A stretch of 64,000 nt of DNA from Brachycybe producta (GCA_036925085.1 JAUPFP010000038.1:1100001-1164000); one strand, 5' to 3'. Shown: positions 46,201 to 53,708, counted from the stretch's first letter. Program-made: numbers and translations. The notes: a model not told the origin generated them from the letters alone.

Positions 46201-47970
46201 AATTTCTTTTTCAAAATCAACGGGTGCTTCTCCGATGTCTCTAAAGTTTTCCTCTTCGGAAACTTTGCAGGCTTGCTCTTCTTCTAGTTCTTCTAGAAGT
46301 TCGAAGTGTCCAATAGTCTCGCGGTCTCCAATCCCCACGGACTCCAGTGTGGTATTTAGGAGTTGGACTTCCAGTTGTGTTGTCCCATTCCCTTGTAGCA
46401 CACTGCTGGCCACAACGATGCCTTTTCTATTAAAGAGACTATCGTTCGTTTCAATCATGAGTACTTCGTTTTCCTCAATGATCCGTCCTGCAGCTACTTT
46501 GAGGTTCAAAGCCTGGCCCGGATTTAACGTAATCCTTCCTTGGGCTTTTACGCAGCTTTCCTCTCTAGCTTTTATGGCATAGGAGTTATCCAGATGGCTA
46601 TTCTGAGCACATCCCTCCTCTTTTAACTCTTTGAAGAAATTCCAGGGAAGGCTACTACGCGCACTTCCTTTCTTCAACAATTCTCGTGTTCCTTCGTAGA
46701 ACATCTCATTAGCAAAGTAGATCTTGGAGGTCTTTATGGAAATGATGAGATCAAACGCAGCTCCCAGGTCTCTCCCCAGCAGTGCTTCTCGTTTTCCATC
46801 TATGATGAGCATCCTTGCCGTTACTTGCTTTCCGTTCAACTCGAACGTTGGCCACAACTGACCAAGTACTTTAATCGGTACCCCTCCTACTGCGCCTAAT
46901 GCAGGTGCGTTCCGGATTGGTCCATATCGAAGTCCGTACTCTTTGGCCATTGTGCCTGACAAGATAGTGAACCCAGTTCCGCTATCCGCCAAAAATCGAA
47001 CTGGTGTGCCGTCAACCTGAATGGTAATCTTGGCAACACTCTCATCGGGCGTAGTATCTCCTACCTCGATGAGTTCGCATGAGGTGAGTAGGCTGTCTAC
47101 AGTGATTTCGACACTCTTTCGACAACAAGCCCTACTTCTCAACAAATCTCCAACTTCAACGGATTCAATAACCTCGCTGTTCGCAGGGATCCTGCTGGTA
47201 TCATCTCCTCTACCGATAGCTGCGTTTACAATAGCCTTCTTGGATTTCTTAGCATCAGTTTCGGCCTTGCCCCAGGCAATAACATTGGATGTTACATCTT
47301 GAGGGATTTCCTGAGCAACATTGCTTATCCCCGGTATACACGCCGCAGAATTCTGTTGGGTTCTTCCCTCAATTCCGACTGGCACCGCAGAATTCTGTTG
47401 GGTCTCTCCCTCAATTCTGTCTTGATTAACTCCAGTTTCCATGGCTTCCACAATTCTCTTTGCTTCCTCCAAGCTATTCGCGTAAACTACCATAGCTTTC
47501 GTAGGTGACCAGATGATGGGTTCCAGAAATATCTCCTCGATGATTTCTCCCCTTCGACCAGTATCCTTTCGCAGCTTCTTATTTTTTCGTGAATTCCGTT
47601 GTCGTTTTCCATTCGTAATGCCGACTAACAACTCCGACGATTGCTCAGGGAGTCCTTGAGTGTCCAAATCACATGGTCTCTTCGGTGCTCCAGCCTTTGG
47701 TCTAGTTGTGGCGACATTCGAAATGCCGACTAACAACTCCGACGATTGCTCAGGGAGTCCTTGAGTGTCCAAATCGCATGGTCTCTTCGGTGCTCCAGCA
47801 TTCCGTCTAGTTTTAGTGACATTGGTAGCTTCGCTCACGCCCCTATTCCCCCCCAACAAAGCTTTGTCCACAATGTTTTGGGAATTGGCGATCGCTGTTT
47901 CGTTTCGATTTTGTCGTTTTCCAGAGGGTTTTCCGTTCTTAAAGGGCGGTAGGCCCCTCTTTACTGCCAC
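40282..47970 (-). CDS. pol: Pol polyprotein (PR-RT-RH-IN) with about 1,050-aa C-terminal extension
   Basis: Open frame of 2,562 residues in the -1 frame of gag. Its first codon here is GTG, and translation is expected by frameshift, not by its own start. Landmarks: a 25-residue repeat unit at 59-83 and 94-118; aspartic protease LADSGTGFTIL (D329); RT with FCVDYRKLN, LDMKSGYWQ (D729), MPFGLRNAP and YLDD (791-794); RNase H with HTDACGYGIGAML (D940), TDKECLA and VTDHHAL; integrase zinc site H1153, H1160, C1190, C1193 and core D1222, D1282, E1318 (35 residues between the last two); a GPY/F-like module to about 1500. Residues about 1510-2562 (43443-40282) match no family I know. They include CCGHCRCQ, acidic tracts, hydrophobic stretches near 1725-1738, 1750-1770 and 1794-1803, and Pro/Arg-rich segments. 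No frameshift or stop breaks the frame. Confidence 0.95.
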   Translation of the reverse strand: MAVKRGLPPFKNGKPSGKRQNRNETAIANSQNIVDKALLGGNRGVSEATNVTKTRRNAGAPKRPCDLDTQGLPEQSSELLVGISNVATTRPKAGAPKRPCDLDTQGLPEQSSELLVGITNGKRQRNSRKNKKLRKDTGRRGEIIEEIFLEPIIWSPTKAMVVYANSLEEAKRIVEAMETGVNQDRIEGETQQNSAVPVGIEGRTQQNSAACIPGISNVAQEIPQDVTSNVIAWGKAETDAKKSKKAIVNAAIGRGDDTSRIPANSEVIESVEVGDLLRSRACCRKSVEITVDSLLTSCELIEVGDTTPDESVAKITIQVDGTPVRFLADSGTGFTILSGTMAKEYGLRYGPIRNAPALGAVGGVPIKVLGQLWPTFELNGKQVTARMLIIDGKREALLGRDLGAAFDLIISIKTSKIYFANEMFYEGTRELLKKGSARSSLPWNFFKELKEEGCAQNSHLDNSYAIKAREESCVKAQGRITLNPGQALNLKVAAGRIIEENEVLMIETNDSLFNRKGIVVASSVLQGNGTTQLEVQLLNTTLESVGIGDRETIGHFELLEELEEEQACKVSEEENFRDIGEAPVDFEKEIQLGPELTDDQREELTILLKEFQPIFAFSSKDLGATNLTKHKIETGDNLPVRDTLRRCGPGERIVIDETLEEMKKSGVVRPSKSPYASPIVLVKKKDGSYRFCVDYRKLNAITKADTYPLPRIDDALDSMRGACYFATLDMKSGYWQFEMEESDIEKTAFTSHRGLFEFVRMPFGLRNAPATMQRALDILLAGHKWETCLVYLDDIVVFGRTFEEFLERLRTILDLLRTANLKLHPVKCFFGFQEVKYLGHLISPDGIRPDPDKVVAIKNFPVPDNVTAIRSFLGLAGYYRKHVPGFANIAKPMSDLTGKDIPFEWSVDCENAFRTLKNMLSKSPLVAVYDPKAAIFMHTDACGYGIGAMLYQKSEDKRRKEIIGSVSRVLRDAEKNYSTTDKECLAVIYGVTKFRPYLFQKPFTIVTDHHALCYMKTAARLEGRLGRWQLLMQEYDYKIIYKEGKLHIEADCLSRYPAGVPVNWKAIPEAEDLDDSVIFNVTLQWDWKVEQKLDPEILKIREELRNQPESPLHKLFCDYDNKLFACVFHGSSVPTLVNVVPKHLIPEVMRLCHDEPDAGHEGQTKTWNRARQRFYWNNMKHDIFEYVRSCEICQLHKLGTEKPEGFLQEMPIGKPCDCWGMDFIGPLVPSVGGNKHILLAVDYATRYCIAKAVKSTTALIVMNFLAKDVKRIFGIPGKLISDRGTPFVAKNTQEFLKINKIEHETTTAYHPQSNGLAERTNKSIIQTMKKYLTPAKNQTDWATKLDEVLESYNSSVHSSTKFTPYRLMFGREPRTKVDTLVPERPVIVDNEAGNLVDVRQQAEERQEEELRTARANLKAAHDRRKKYYDQRHKKPYEYQIGQKVLVRDMRIRPGQNKKFLTKWRQGYTIVSKVSDTVYRLSYENRAGRLVEDSVNVANLRPLYETYQKDGPNVPTTGDTLESMGNSSPEESESEPVKEKEMTAFVKKKNLPSRKKRCCGHCRCQNAWIESSEDEEEIEIITKAIRKHSDRNVEIRRKMAADDNQQQFSYLPGEDAMKFTREYGNKTNFTMETIGFVEEISEIPEETMKIDEKDVNSPMEFQMEVKNAEVIDETTKMDDDIDASDATDGNDVPNEEVNRERSMTLPSIEETRGRRDTLSEMSTSLAPLWIRVLLFIFFTTDSCAHVLSTCTGTIFWHLYHILDFFTVIGHFSKRYRFYLDCFTKTSSKFSLIAKNIGSFILFVQNFNKENKEKSKDGSKEVRRSQEKHVNFGLRDPNTFPLSFSKRSTTMQSPLENLYEEVATTRQGWGHGVRGPTLQGRAHKRGRYFERQNEIRPSSIVPIEGGSKLIFDTAAVALEKEIEDGLWDHAIVPSLTKQQKKRQSEKILPGVVGAGQPNFFNAIRPGEFAPGGAEPKNWGKEGDPNDTSEWTPADWERHGRRNRPPVPHRSLNEIWDSKGRYVPRSQALKDAEKAYQELVEPEAVKTKDRLHTLKRPAPVECPAAAPVIEPNQRKKNKLSKRHREAKKRREAGLAESCDAHLPPKRVVESLTQGPVITIRNTHDEDNDVLYIDTDDEELPGARPEEEARGVETAVPPPPKIYAKLATSEHKEITVMEDPRDNYHAQLRLLVDIAVEYHLRGLALVDQVYETFDGERIVLYDGRIMDCKGTALPIEIGNSGPTEDLLVRGVRRWRQPRPLVERNRPSRGLRTQLRSEVKSFFHQAPKNTVVLRDVRPRESGLYRDDITMMEPKTTVRSDKEAPGSPRASITSPGTIKVGSETKMKTTDEPKIEPSQATGAIPKRPVKERLGSVVKTPTDSMETSGPRNIAHPHRSTRGDETTLNNLCVHWQRKRTPRHQLYLGLFEWDETPPRNRIPKGPKTFLIGLVVCSRPTILVIAVEHRDIMVFHYEEDIRIREVEDGIMKWTRTFLQWSQQASIRLTGRPVRCPHFHDDRPHLLFDAATSYAEGRRSYRQCRGSSDAAIILEGALRRSPESPANGWAEAEY
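40285..43443 (-). other. Uncharacterised C-terminal region of Pol, downstream of integrase
   Basis: This is the portion of the pol frame after the integrase GPY/F-like module. Known Ty3/Gypsy pol products usually end soon after that module, or after a chromodomain. Seen in order: Cys cluster CCGHCRCQ (about 1557-1564), acidic region, a hydrophobic stretch preceded by Met (MSTSLAPLWIRVLLFIFF, about 1720-1737) that resembles a signal or membrane segment, two more hydrophobic stretches, then about 750 polar residues with basic runs such as NQRKKNKLSKRHREAKKRR and blocks like EYHLRGLALVDQVYETFDGE. An envelope protein was considered, but there is no clear C-terminal anchor, cleavage site or Cys-rich ectodomain. 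It may be an env-position third gene fused in frame. Function unknown. Confidence 0.6.
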
Positions 47971-47985
47971 CCTTTCTAGTTTAAA
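47921..47985 (-). promoter_or_regulatory. -1 ribosomal frameshift signal: TTTAAAC heptamer plus H-type pseudoknot
   Basis: Seen on the minus strand: slippery site T TTA AAC at 47985-47979 in the gag frame, directly followed by the gag TAG. After a spacer of 3-6 nt, 47975-47964 (AAAGGGTGGCAG) pairs with 47952-47941 (CTACCGCCCTTT): 11 of 12 positions including one G-U, with one C-A mismatch. The 11-nt loop contains AGAGGG (47960-47955), which pairs perfectly with CCCTCT (47928-47923). A 12-nt A-rich segment (47940-47929) lies between, giving stem 1, short loop 1, stem 2 and A-rich loop 3. Slippage places the ribosome on CTA GAA AGG GTG and into the pol frame, giving a 3,129-residue Gag-Pol. Known: X XXY YYZ heptamers with a pseudoknot 5-9 nt downstream drive -1 frameshifting. 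Folding is my hand pairing. Confidence 0.88.
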
Positions 47986-49670
47986 TCAGCCGGGTTTTCC
48001 TCTCGCAGGAACTTCTTCTGCCCGTTCTCGCTGACGACAAAATACTGCTGGCCATTTTTTCCAGTGGCCATTCCATGTTGAACAAGTCCAACGGTTCCAT
48101 CCGCAACTACTTTCTTTGGGCAGTTTCTTGAAAAGTGACCCTTCTCGTGACAGTGATAACACTCTACTGTGCTGAGATCTTTCAGGGTTTTACTTCCATC
48201 TTGCGTTTGCTGACCATTGTAGTTCTTCTTCTGCGGATATCTCTGGTTCCATTTACGACCTTGTTGCTGATTCGAGTTCTGGTTGGTCTTCTGTTGCGTT
48301 TGGTTATTTGAATTTGATGGAGTCGAGTTGTTCGTTGGGTCCGCTTGATCTTGAGTAACAACCGCGTAAGAACGTCCTCCGTCCATTACTGCTTGCGTCT
48401 GTTTGGCATTTTGGCGTTGGTTATTCTTCTGTGGACCCTTGGAGACCTGGGTCGTCGTTTGTTGACCCATCGTTCCTTCCGGTATCCATAACCCATCAGC
48501 CATCAAAACTTCCTCGGTATCCTTGATATATGTCGTGTACAGCTTCAGATTGCTATTCGGCGCATTCTGTGTAGCATTACGTATAATCGGATGAAGTTTC
48601 TGCCGAAATTCCACAATCCGGTATTTGTCGGTTACCCCCGGTAACACTTTTCTACTCAAGTCAAGGTAGCGACCCAAAAACTGATTGGTGTCCTCTCCTT
48701 TCCTTTGGAGCATGGTATCCAACCTCAGCTTCAGTTGCACTAACTCGTCTCGACGTCCAAATCTTTCAATTAACTCGCTTCGAATGAAGTCCCACGTGGT
48801 CTTTCCTCTATTCTCTTTATAGAAATTGGATAACCAACGTACTACGTCCCCTTCTACCGCTTTACGTAGGTAGTAGGTCTTGTGGACGTTGCTCCAGTCC
48901 TCCAGATCTGCGATACTCTCGTAGTCCTCCAGAAAGGTGTATACAGACGTCAATCCTTTGAAGGTCTCCAGATTCCGGAGTGGGTGAAGACTCTTGTACT
49001 TCCCATCCAGCTCCTCACAGGTCCGGTGACGATTGCAAATTGGATTTCCTTCCAGCTCTTCTACGCTGGGATCCTCACTTGTTAGGCTTTCATCCTCTAG
49101 CTGGTCCGGGTTCTCTCTCCGTCGAATAGGAGTCTCAGGTAGGCGACCTCTCTGGGTCCCTCCACTCTTCTTCAGCATGAGCGGCGTCTGGAATACATTA
49201 ACCTGTCTTAGGTTTTCAGCGTGGGCCGACGAGGGCTCCCCTTCAGTGTCCAATCCAGGAATCACTGTATGACGCTGAGATTCAGCGTGGGCCGACGAGG
49301 GCTCCACTCCGGTATCCATTTCTCGGACTACCGTATGACGCTGAACTGTACTTACACCACGCCCGCTCCGGAGTAACATCGATCCTGATGGTTGCTGGGC
49401 TTCGAACCAGGCCATCAGTCTCTCCCGTCTTTCAGCACTTAGATTTTGAAGGATACCTTCAAGTGGATCTTCTCCATCCATTTGGTTTGTATCGTCCTTC
49501 TCCCGTGTCTTCGACTTCGATTTCGGTCTGCCTTTCTTTCCTTTACCACCTGGTGTAACTCCGACATCATTGGTATTCTCTACTGGATCTGTAGTGAGGT
49601 ACCCCGCACCTCCACCATTTTGTAACATCCCCGTTTCCGTAGGGTTAGTAGAGAGATCTCTACTAGCCAT
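47976..49670 (-). CDS. gag: Gag polyprotein of the Ty3/Gypsy element
   Basis: 564 residues. ATG at 49670-49668 lies 50 bases inside the 5' LTR, so residues 1-16 are LTR-encoded; the only early alternative, Met15 (49628-49626), is also in the LTR. Order: a basic/Gly region (about 30-60), a 22-residue unit repeated twice (111-132 and 133-154, shared core EPSSAHAE), a capsid-like helical region (about 220-400, with ETFKGLTSVYTFLEDYE and FIRSELIERFGRRDELVQLK), a Gln/Asn-rich linker (about 410-490) and one CCHC zinc knuckle, CYHCHEKGHFSRNC, at 504-517 (C-X2-C-X4-H-X4-C). Family knowledge: this protein forms the particle and packages RNA. The TAG stop (47978-47976) immediately follows the frameshift heptamer, so termination gives Gag and slippage gives Gag-Pol. 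Confidence 0.93.
   Translation of the reverse strand: MASRDLSTNPTETGMLQNGGGAGYLTTDPVENTNDVGVTPGGKGKKGRPKSKSKTREKDDTNQMDGEDPLEGILQNLSAERRERLMAWFEAQQPSGSMLLRSGRGVSTVQRHTVVREMDTGVEPSSAHAESQRHTVIPGLDTEGEPSSAHAENLRQVNVFQTPLMLKKSGGTQRGRLPETPIRRRENPDQLEDESLTSEDPSVEELEGNPICNRHRTCEELDGKYKSLHPLRNLETFKGLTSVYTFLEDYESIADLEDWSNVHKTYYLRKAVEGDVVRWLSNFYKENRGKTTWDFIRSELIERFGRRDELVQLKLRLDTMLQRKGEDTNQFLGRYLDLSRKVLPGVTDKYRIVEFRQKLHPIIRNATQNAPNSNLKLYTTYIKDTEEVLMADGLWIPEGTMGQQTTTQVSKGPQKNNQRQNAKQTQAVMDGGRSYAVVTQDQADPTNNSTPSNSNNQTQQKTNQNSNQQQGRKWNQRYPQKKNYNGQQTQDGSKTLKDLSTVECYHCHEKGHFSRNCPKKVVADGTVGLVQHGMATGKNGQQYFVVSENGQKKFLREENPADLN
49603..49618 (-). other. Presumed primer binding site, inside gag
   Basis: On the minus strand the LTR ends ...GTTACA, then AAA, then TGGTGGAGGTGCGGGG. 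A PBS that begins TGG pairs with the CCA end of a tRNA; here the primer would end CCCCGCACCTCCACCA. I cannot name a tRNA with that 3' end. The site falls within the gag reading frame, because gag starts 50 bases upstream in U5. Confidence 0.45.
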
Positions 49671-49930
49671 CTAGAAGTGTCGAATGGATGTTGATGATTA
49701 AGTCTTTCGGTCTATTGGCTCCTGTGTTGCTACTTAACCACCAGGGACACAAGGGTCGGTACCTCAGGAGACCTGTGGTAGAGAATATTGTAGAGATGTC
49801 GTCTTACACTCGGCTGCTGGAGACTTCGTTGTCCGGTGGAAACATCGGCTACGTGGCGGCTATAATCCTAAGTCCCACTCCCATAAAATGACTGAGTCCA
49901 CACATTGAATTCGTATGATGAAAATGCTCT

Positions 49931-49936
49931 TTTATT
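49931..49936 (-). terminator. LTR poly(A) signal
   Basis: AATAAA on the minus strand (GAATAAAAGAGC context). The copy in the 3' LTR (39303-39298) would be the one used to end the element RNA. Confidence 0.65.
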
Positions 49937-50050
49937 CAATAAACAGAGAGTCCTGTAGATTGAGAGATATCGCATCGGTCTTAAGCATAAAGACGGTCTG
50001 TCCGATCTGCCTGATCTATCCGATCTGTCCTCTCAATCTACAACCTCTTG

Positions 50051-50058
50051 TATTTATA
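50051..50058 (-). promoter_or_regulatory. TATA box of the 5' LTR
   Basis: TATAAATA on the minus strand, about 115 bases before the LTR poly(A) signal and about 390 bases before the gag ATG. Its placement upstream of AATAAA is what an LTR promoter needs to generate an R region. The transcription start itself is inferred. Confidence 0.7.
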
Positions 50059-50472
50059 CTCAAAATACAATACAAACATCTGATTATGATAACAAAGGCT
50101 CCAGGTGTGTCCAAGTCTCTTGGACACACTCGGACCTAGAAGTGAACTATCACTTGACAAGAAAACGAAAACATCTATAAGATGTATAAATTATAACAAT
50201 ACAGAAGGATGTACGATCATCCTCCTATTAACAATTTGTAAAGATTCTCACGTCCAAAAGTTCTGCATCGATGGTTCTTCTAGGATCTATCCTATTAACC
50301 ATCGATGTAGTACTTTTGGGCTATTCTTCTCATCTTGGAGGGCAGGGAGTCATCGTCGTAATGACCTCCCGGCCACCCCCAAGCATGAGGTGAGAACCTT
50401 TCATCGATACAACTTGATTACAGGGTGTCTACAAAAACGGACGAATTCTAAACGGTGAATTCGTTACACTTA

Positions 50473-50680
50473 AATGTGTTTTTATGGATGTTCCTTATGG
50501 ATAATTTTCATATTTGAATATTTCAAAATAAGCTTTTTTTGTGTATTTGAAAATAAGCCCACTTTCAAGCGGACGATATTTTTTTTAAAAAAAAAACTAA
50601 AACACTCTTAATTTTACAACTGAAACACAGAACAATGAAGAGTTCGAAAATCAGCTGTTCATATTAAAAAAAAACCACGT
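50473..50680. repeat. Right remnant of the fold-back repeat split by the retrotransposon
   Basis: It begins with AATGTGTTTTT, then AAAATAAGCTTTTTT, and ends with an inverted GAAGAGTTCGAAAATCAGCTGTTC arm, as in other copies of this fold-back family. It marks the right border of the pre-insertion locus. Confidence 0.55.
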
Positions 50681-51264
50681 TAAGAATACCGCCCGAATTA
50701 TGTATCATATACAGCAAAAGGCATAATGTTTTCTAATCGATAATAATCGATTTTTACAACTGTGAAAAATTTCCTCTCTCAGCTTCAAATAGAAAATTGG
50801 AAGTTTTAACTTTTAAACTGTAACAGTGTTGCCGAGACCTTACTTTTTTTTTCCCCTCCAACAAAGGTGACATTTTCAGAGGGCGAAAGAAAAACCTTTA
50901 CTTTATATTTATAATAATTTAGGGGTTTTAAGAGGGTTTTGTGGACATGGGTGGCAAAGAGGAGAGGAAAGGTTTGTCGAATTGATACCATCAACAATTA
51001 GAATGACCTAAAAACCTGGAAAAAAAATTAAAAGATTTACTAGAATGACTTTTAAGGTATCGGTGTATCTGTTTTTATGTGTCATGACTCATGAATGATG
51101 TTTTTTAAAAAGATCAGCTGATTGAATTTGGTGTAGAAGAAAAGGTGGCCAATGACGGCCATAACAGATTCAAAATTTACTATGAATTTAGAACAAAAAA
51201 TATATTTTTTTGTGATTTGGAAAACGAACACCCCCCCAACTCTTTTTTAAAAGTAATATTAAGA

Positions 51265-51530
51265 AAATTTATAAACAGCTGATCTTCGAACTCTTAAGGA
51301 ACATCAAGAGAAAACTAGAAAGTGTTTTAGAAACTAGAAAAGTAGTGCAATGTCATGTTTCATATATATATATATTAGTTTAAATTTATGTAACTTTTGA
51401 AACTCGCATGAAAAGCTTATTTTGAAAGATAACATGAAAAAGCCTTAATTGATTGAGCTACCCTTCTAGTTTCTTATAATTTTGTACTTTAAAAGACAGA
51501 ATAATAATCGAGAGTGCCAGACATTTTCAC
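51265..51530. mobile_element. Fold-back MITE copy, same family as 6015-6390
   Basis: Left arm AACAGCTGATCTTCGAACTC and GTTTTAGAAACTAGAAAAG; right arm TTGATTGAGCTACCCTTCTA and AATAATAATCGAGAGTGCC, inverse to each other around a centre with (TA)n. Confidence 0.6.
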
Positions 51531-51771
51531 TATAAAATTTAACTTATTGTTGAAAAAAAAGAGTTCAGTGTACGCTTTTTCTCTACTTGTTTCTTTGTAT
51601 CTTTATAATCTTTTTAGGGGATTTTCATTTTCTGCTTTTTAGCAGCAGCACCCTCTTTCTCTCTTGTATCCCCCCTTTGTTTGCCCCCTAACCATTTCTT
51701 CCCGCCTCCACAGAAGTCTCTAGTTATTGTTTTATTTTTTTTTAATCTTGTAGAGAGAGAGGTTACGTTTA

Positions 51772-51935
51772 AGCCCTGGTTACGATCATACGATTTTTAA
51801 GCGCGGCGAAAACGGCAATACGGAATAGTGACGCCAAAAATAACGTTATAGCAAGCTGTTAAGTTATTTTGACGTTGCTATTCCGTGTTACCGTTTACAG
51901 CCGCACTTAAAAGTCGTATGACCGTAACCAGGGCT
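51772..51935. mobile_element. Short TTA-flanked fold-back MITE, AGCCCTGGTTACG termini
   Basis: TTA at 51769-51771 and 51936-51938. AGCCCTGGTTACGATCATAC matches the inverse of GTATGACCGTAACCAGGGCT. The 164-bp unit folds on itself along its whole length (also CGGAATAGTGACG against CGTTGCTATTCCG). Confidence 0.8.
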
Positions 51936-51938
51936 TTA

Positions 51939-53166
51939 GACCAAATTTCTATTTAACGTGTGTTAGGTTATATTTAGTATTTTAGTCTTTTTTTTTTTTC
52001 TTTCTTTCTCTCTTTTGGTCTTTTTTAGTTTTACATCTGGTGAAAGTTTGTAACGCAAACCACGAATGATGTTTAACTTTGCAATATTAATTACAAATCC
52101 CCTAAAAATCCAAGGAGAGAGAGAAAAACAAAAACCAAGAAGGGACCAATGACATTTTGGGATCTTTGCCAGACATGATGTGGCGAGAGAGATCATCTTC
52201 CAGTTTCGTAACCCACATTATCACTTGACAGGTTTTTTTTTTAAAAAAAAATTTTGGCTTGTTTGTCATGGTTTCACCTCGAAAAAAACAACAACAAACA
52301 ACAAAATCTCCTCTTTTTTTTTAAAAAAAAAGCTTATTCAATTAAACGTAATTATTTTTCAACTTTTTTGTATACAAAAGAAAGAAAGAAAGATCTTGAA
52401 TAGTTTTCGGGCCACGAAATAAATGGTAAAGAATTAAGAAGTGGATTCCACTTGAATATTTTTTTTTTAAAAATATAATCCAACATGGTCTAGATAATTG
52501 AGAAGAGCTAAGATAATTTAGTATATTTTTGCTGAAAATAAAACAATTTTACTAATCATAATATATAATTACGTGACGTCGTTTTTACAGTTCCTTTTTT
52601 ATGAAACGATACCGAGGGGTGTTTTTTTTGTCTCTAATGATAAATAAGGTTTTTATTCATTTAATCGACAAGTAACGACTGGATGCACCCGAACGGTTCC
52701 TAGAAACGTTCTTCACATTGACAGAAATAAGAAATCGGTTAAGTTTTTTTTTTTTTTAAAATACGTTTATCTTTTTGTTTCACGTTTTAAAGAGAAAGAA
52801 ATTTTCACACATGGAAAGTGGGTTAAGGATATCTCATTCAATTAACCGTGGAATTGAATGATAGAAAAAGAGAAAGAAAAAAAACGAATCGAAATATCCA
52901 ACCCCTCCTCCTCCTCTTAAATAATTTCATTTTACGTTATTTATCATAAGAGGAAGAAAAAGTGATTGTGGTGATTACCGATTCATGATTTGCAATTTCA
53001 ATTTATTTTTTTTAGAAAGAAAATGGCGAATACATGAAATCAAGGAGAGTGGTTAATTACATAAGATATGAAATTTTCACAATACACCATTAAAGAATTG
53101 TTTATTTTATTATTGGCTTTGTCTGTTTAATTTTTAGCCAAAGAAAATTAAAAAAAGATTTTATTA
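51939..53166. other. AT-rich intergenic, no gene
   Basis: Poly(T)/poly(A) runs; nothing recognised. Confidence 0.4.
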
Positions 53167-53353
53167 CAGTGATTCTCAACCAGGGAAAAGAGGGGGGGAG
53201 TTCCGCGAGAATTTAACCCAGGCTGCTTTAATAACACGTCTATTTTATAATTTACCCCTGTTGAACATTAACATGGTAAGAGTTTCCCATGAGGTTTTAC
53301 TTAATATTTCAAGGGTTACCTTCAAACAAACAAAAAAAGATTGAGAATCTCTG
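53167..53353. mobile_element. hAT-like MITE with CAGTGATTCTCAA ends
   Basis: CAGTGATTCTCAACCAGGG at the left and GATTGAGAATCTCTG at the right are terminal inverted repeats of the common hAT type (CAGxGxTTCTCAACC). The 8-base flanks do not match clearly. A diverged relative is at about 16523-16760. Confidence 0.6.
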
Positions 53354-53395
53354 AAGTATTTCCTTTATTGCATGCAAGATTCTCTCTTTATACAG

Positions 53396-53708
53396 GTTAG
53401 GTAAAAGCGGCCATGTTCGTTTGGTCACGTGAGAGCCCTAGTGTCATTATGATTCAAGCAACTGCAATTATGCTTTTTTCTAATCAAAAAGGCTGGTTAG
53501 AGAGGCTAGATGTTTGGTTACTATCAGTTGTCAACTAGAGATCTAGCCTCTAACCTGTGTTTTTGTTTGAGATTTAAATAAAAATTGGAGCCCTTACTTT
53601 GATGTGTTAGGAAGCAAAATGTAAAATTTTTGTACTTCATTTTGCATAATCTCCATGTAAAATCAGCTTCTGCCACGTAACGAACGAACATGGCCTCTTT
53701 TACCTAAC
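53396..53708. mobile_element. Fold-back MITE with GTTAGGTAAAAG ends
   Basis: GTTAGGTAAAAGCGGCCATG and TTCGTTTGG at the left are inverse to CGAACGAACATGGCCTCTTTTACCTAAC. A second palindrome, TTAGAGAGGCTAGATG...ATCTAGCCTCTAACC, lies inside (53495-53558) and recurs in altered form at 60748-60802. Confidence 0.65.

Larger units (their letters stand above)
38988..50468 (-). mobile_element. Intact Ty3/Gypsy-type LTR retrotransposon, 11.5 kb
   Basis: Seen: two 848-bp LTRs (38988-39835 and 49621-50468) beginning TGTAAC and ending GTTACA, flanked by the direct repeat CTTA (38984-38987 and 50469-50472). Between them, on the minus strand, are gag (49670-47976) and pol (47970-40282), a GGGGGG polypurine tract beside the 3' LTR, and a TATA box and AATAAA inside each LTR. 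Domain order PR-RT-RH-IN is that of Ty3/Gypsy (Metaviridae); there is no chromodomain after the integrase. The LTRs differ at one position (A at 39688, C at 50321) and both frames are open, so the copy looks very recent and may be competent. Unusual points, treated separately: gag starts in the LTR, a -1 frameshift signal links gag and pol, and pol has a very long unexplained C terminus. GC and codon texture differ sharply from the AT-rich surroundings. The target was an older fold-back repeat. Confidence 0.97.
49621..50468 (-). repeat. 5' LTR of the Ty3/Gypsy element
   Basis: 848 bp; for the minus-strand element this is the upstream LTR. Reading 50468 to 49621: TATA box TATAAATA at 50058-50051, an inferred start of R about 30 bases later, AATAAA at 49936-49931, then U5, which includes the gag start codon at 49670-49668. 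Ends are the short inverted repeat TGTAAC/GTTACA. Around 49996-50030 a 9-base GATCTGTCC-like motif is repeated about three times. Confidence 0.96.
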
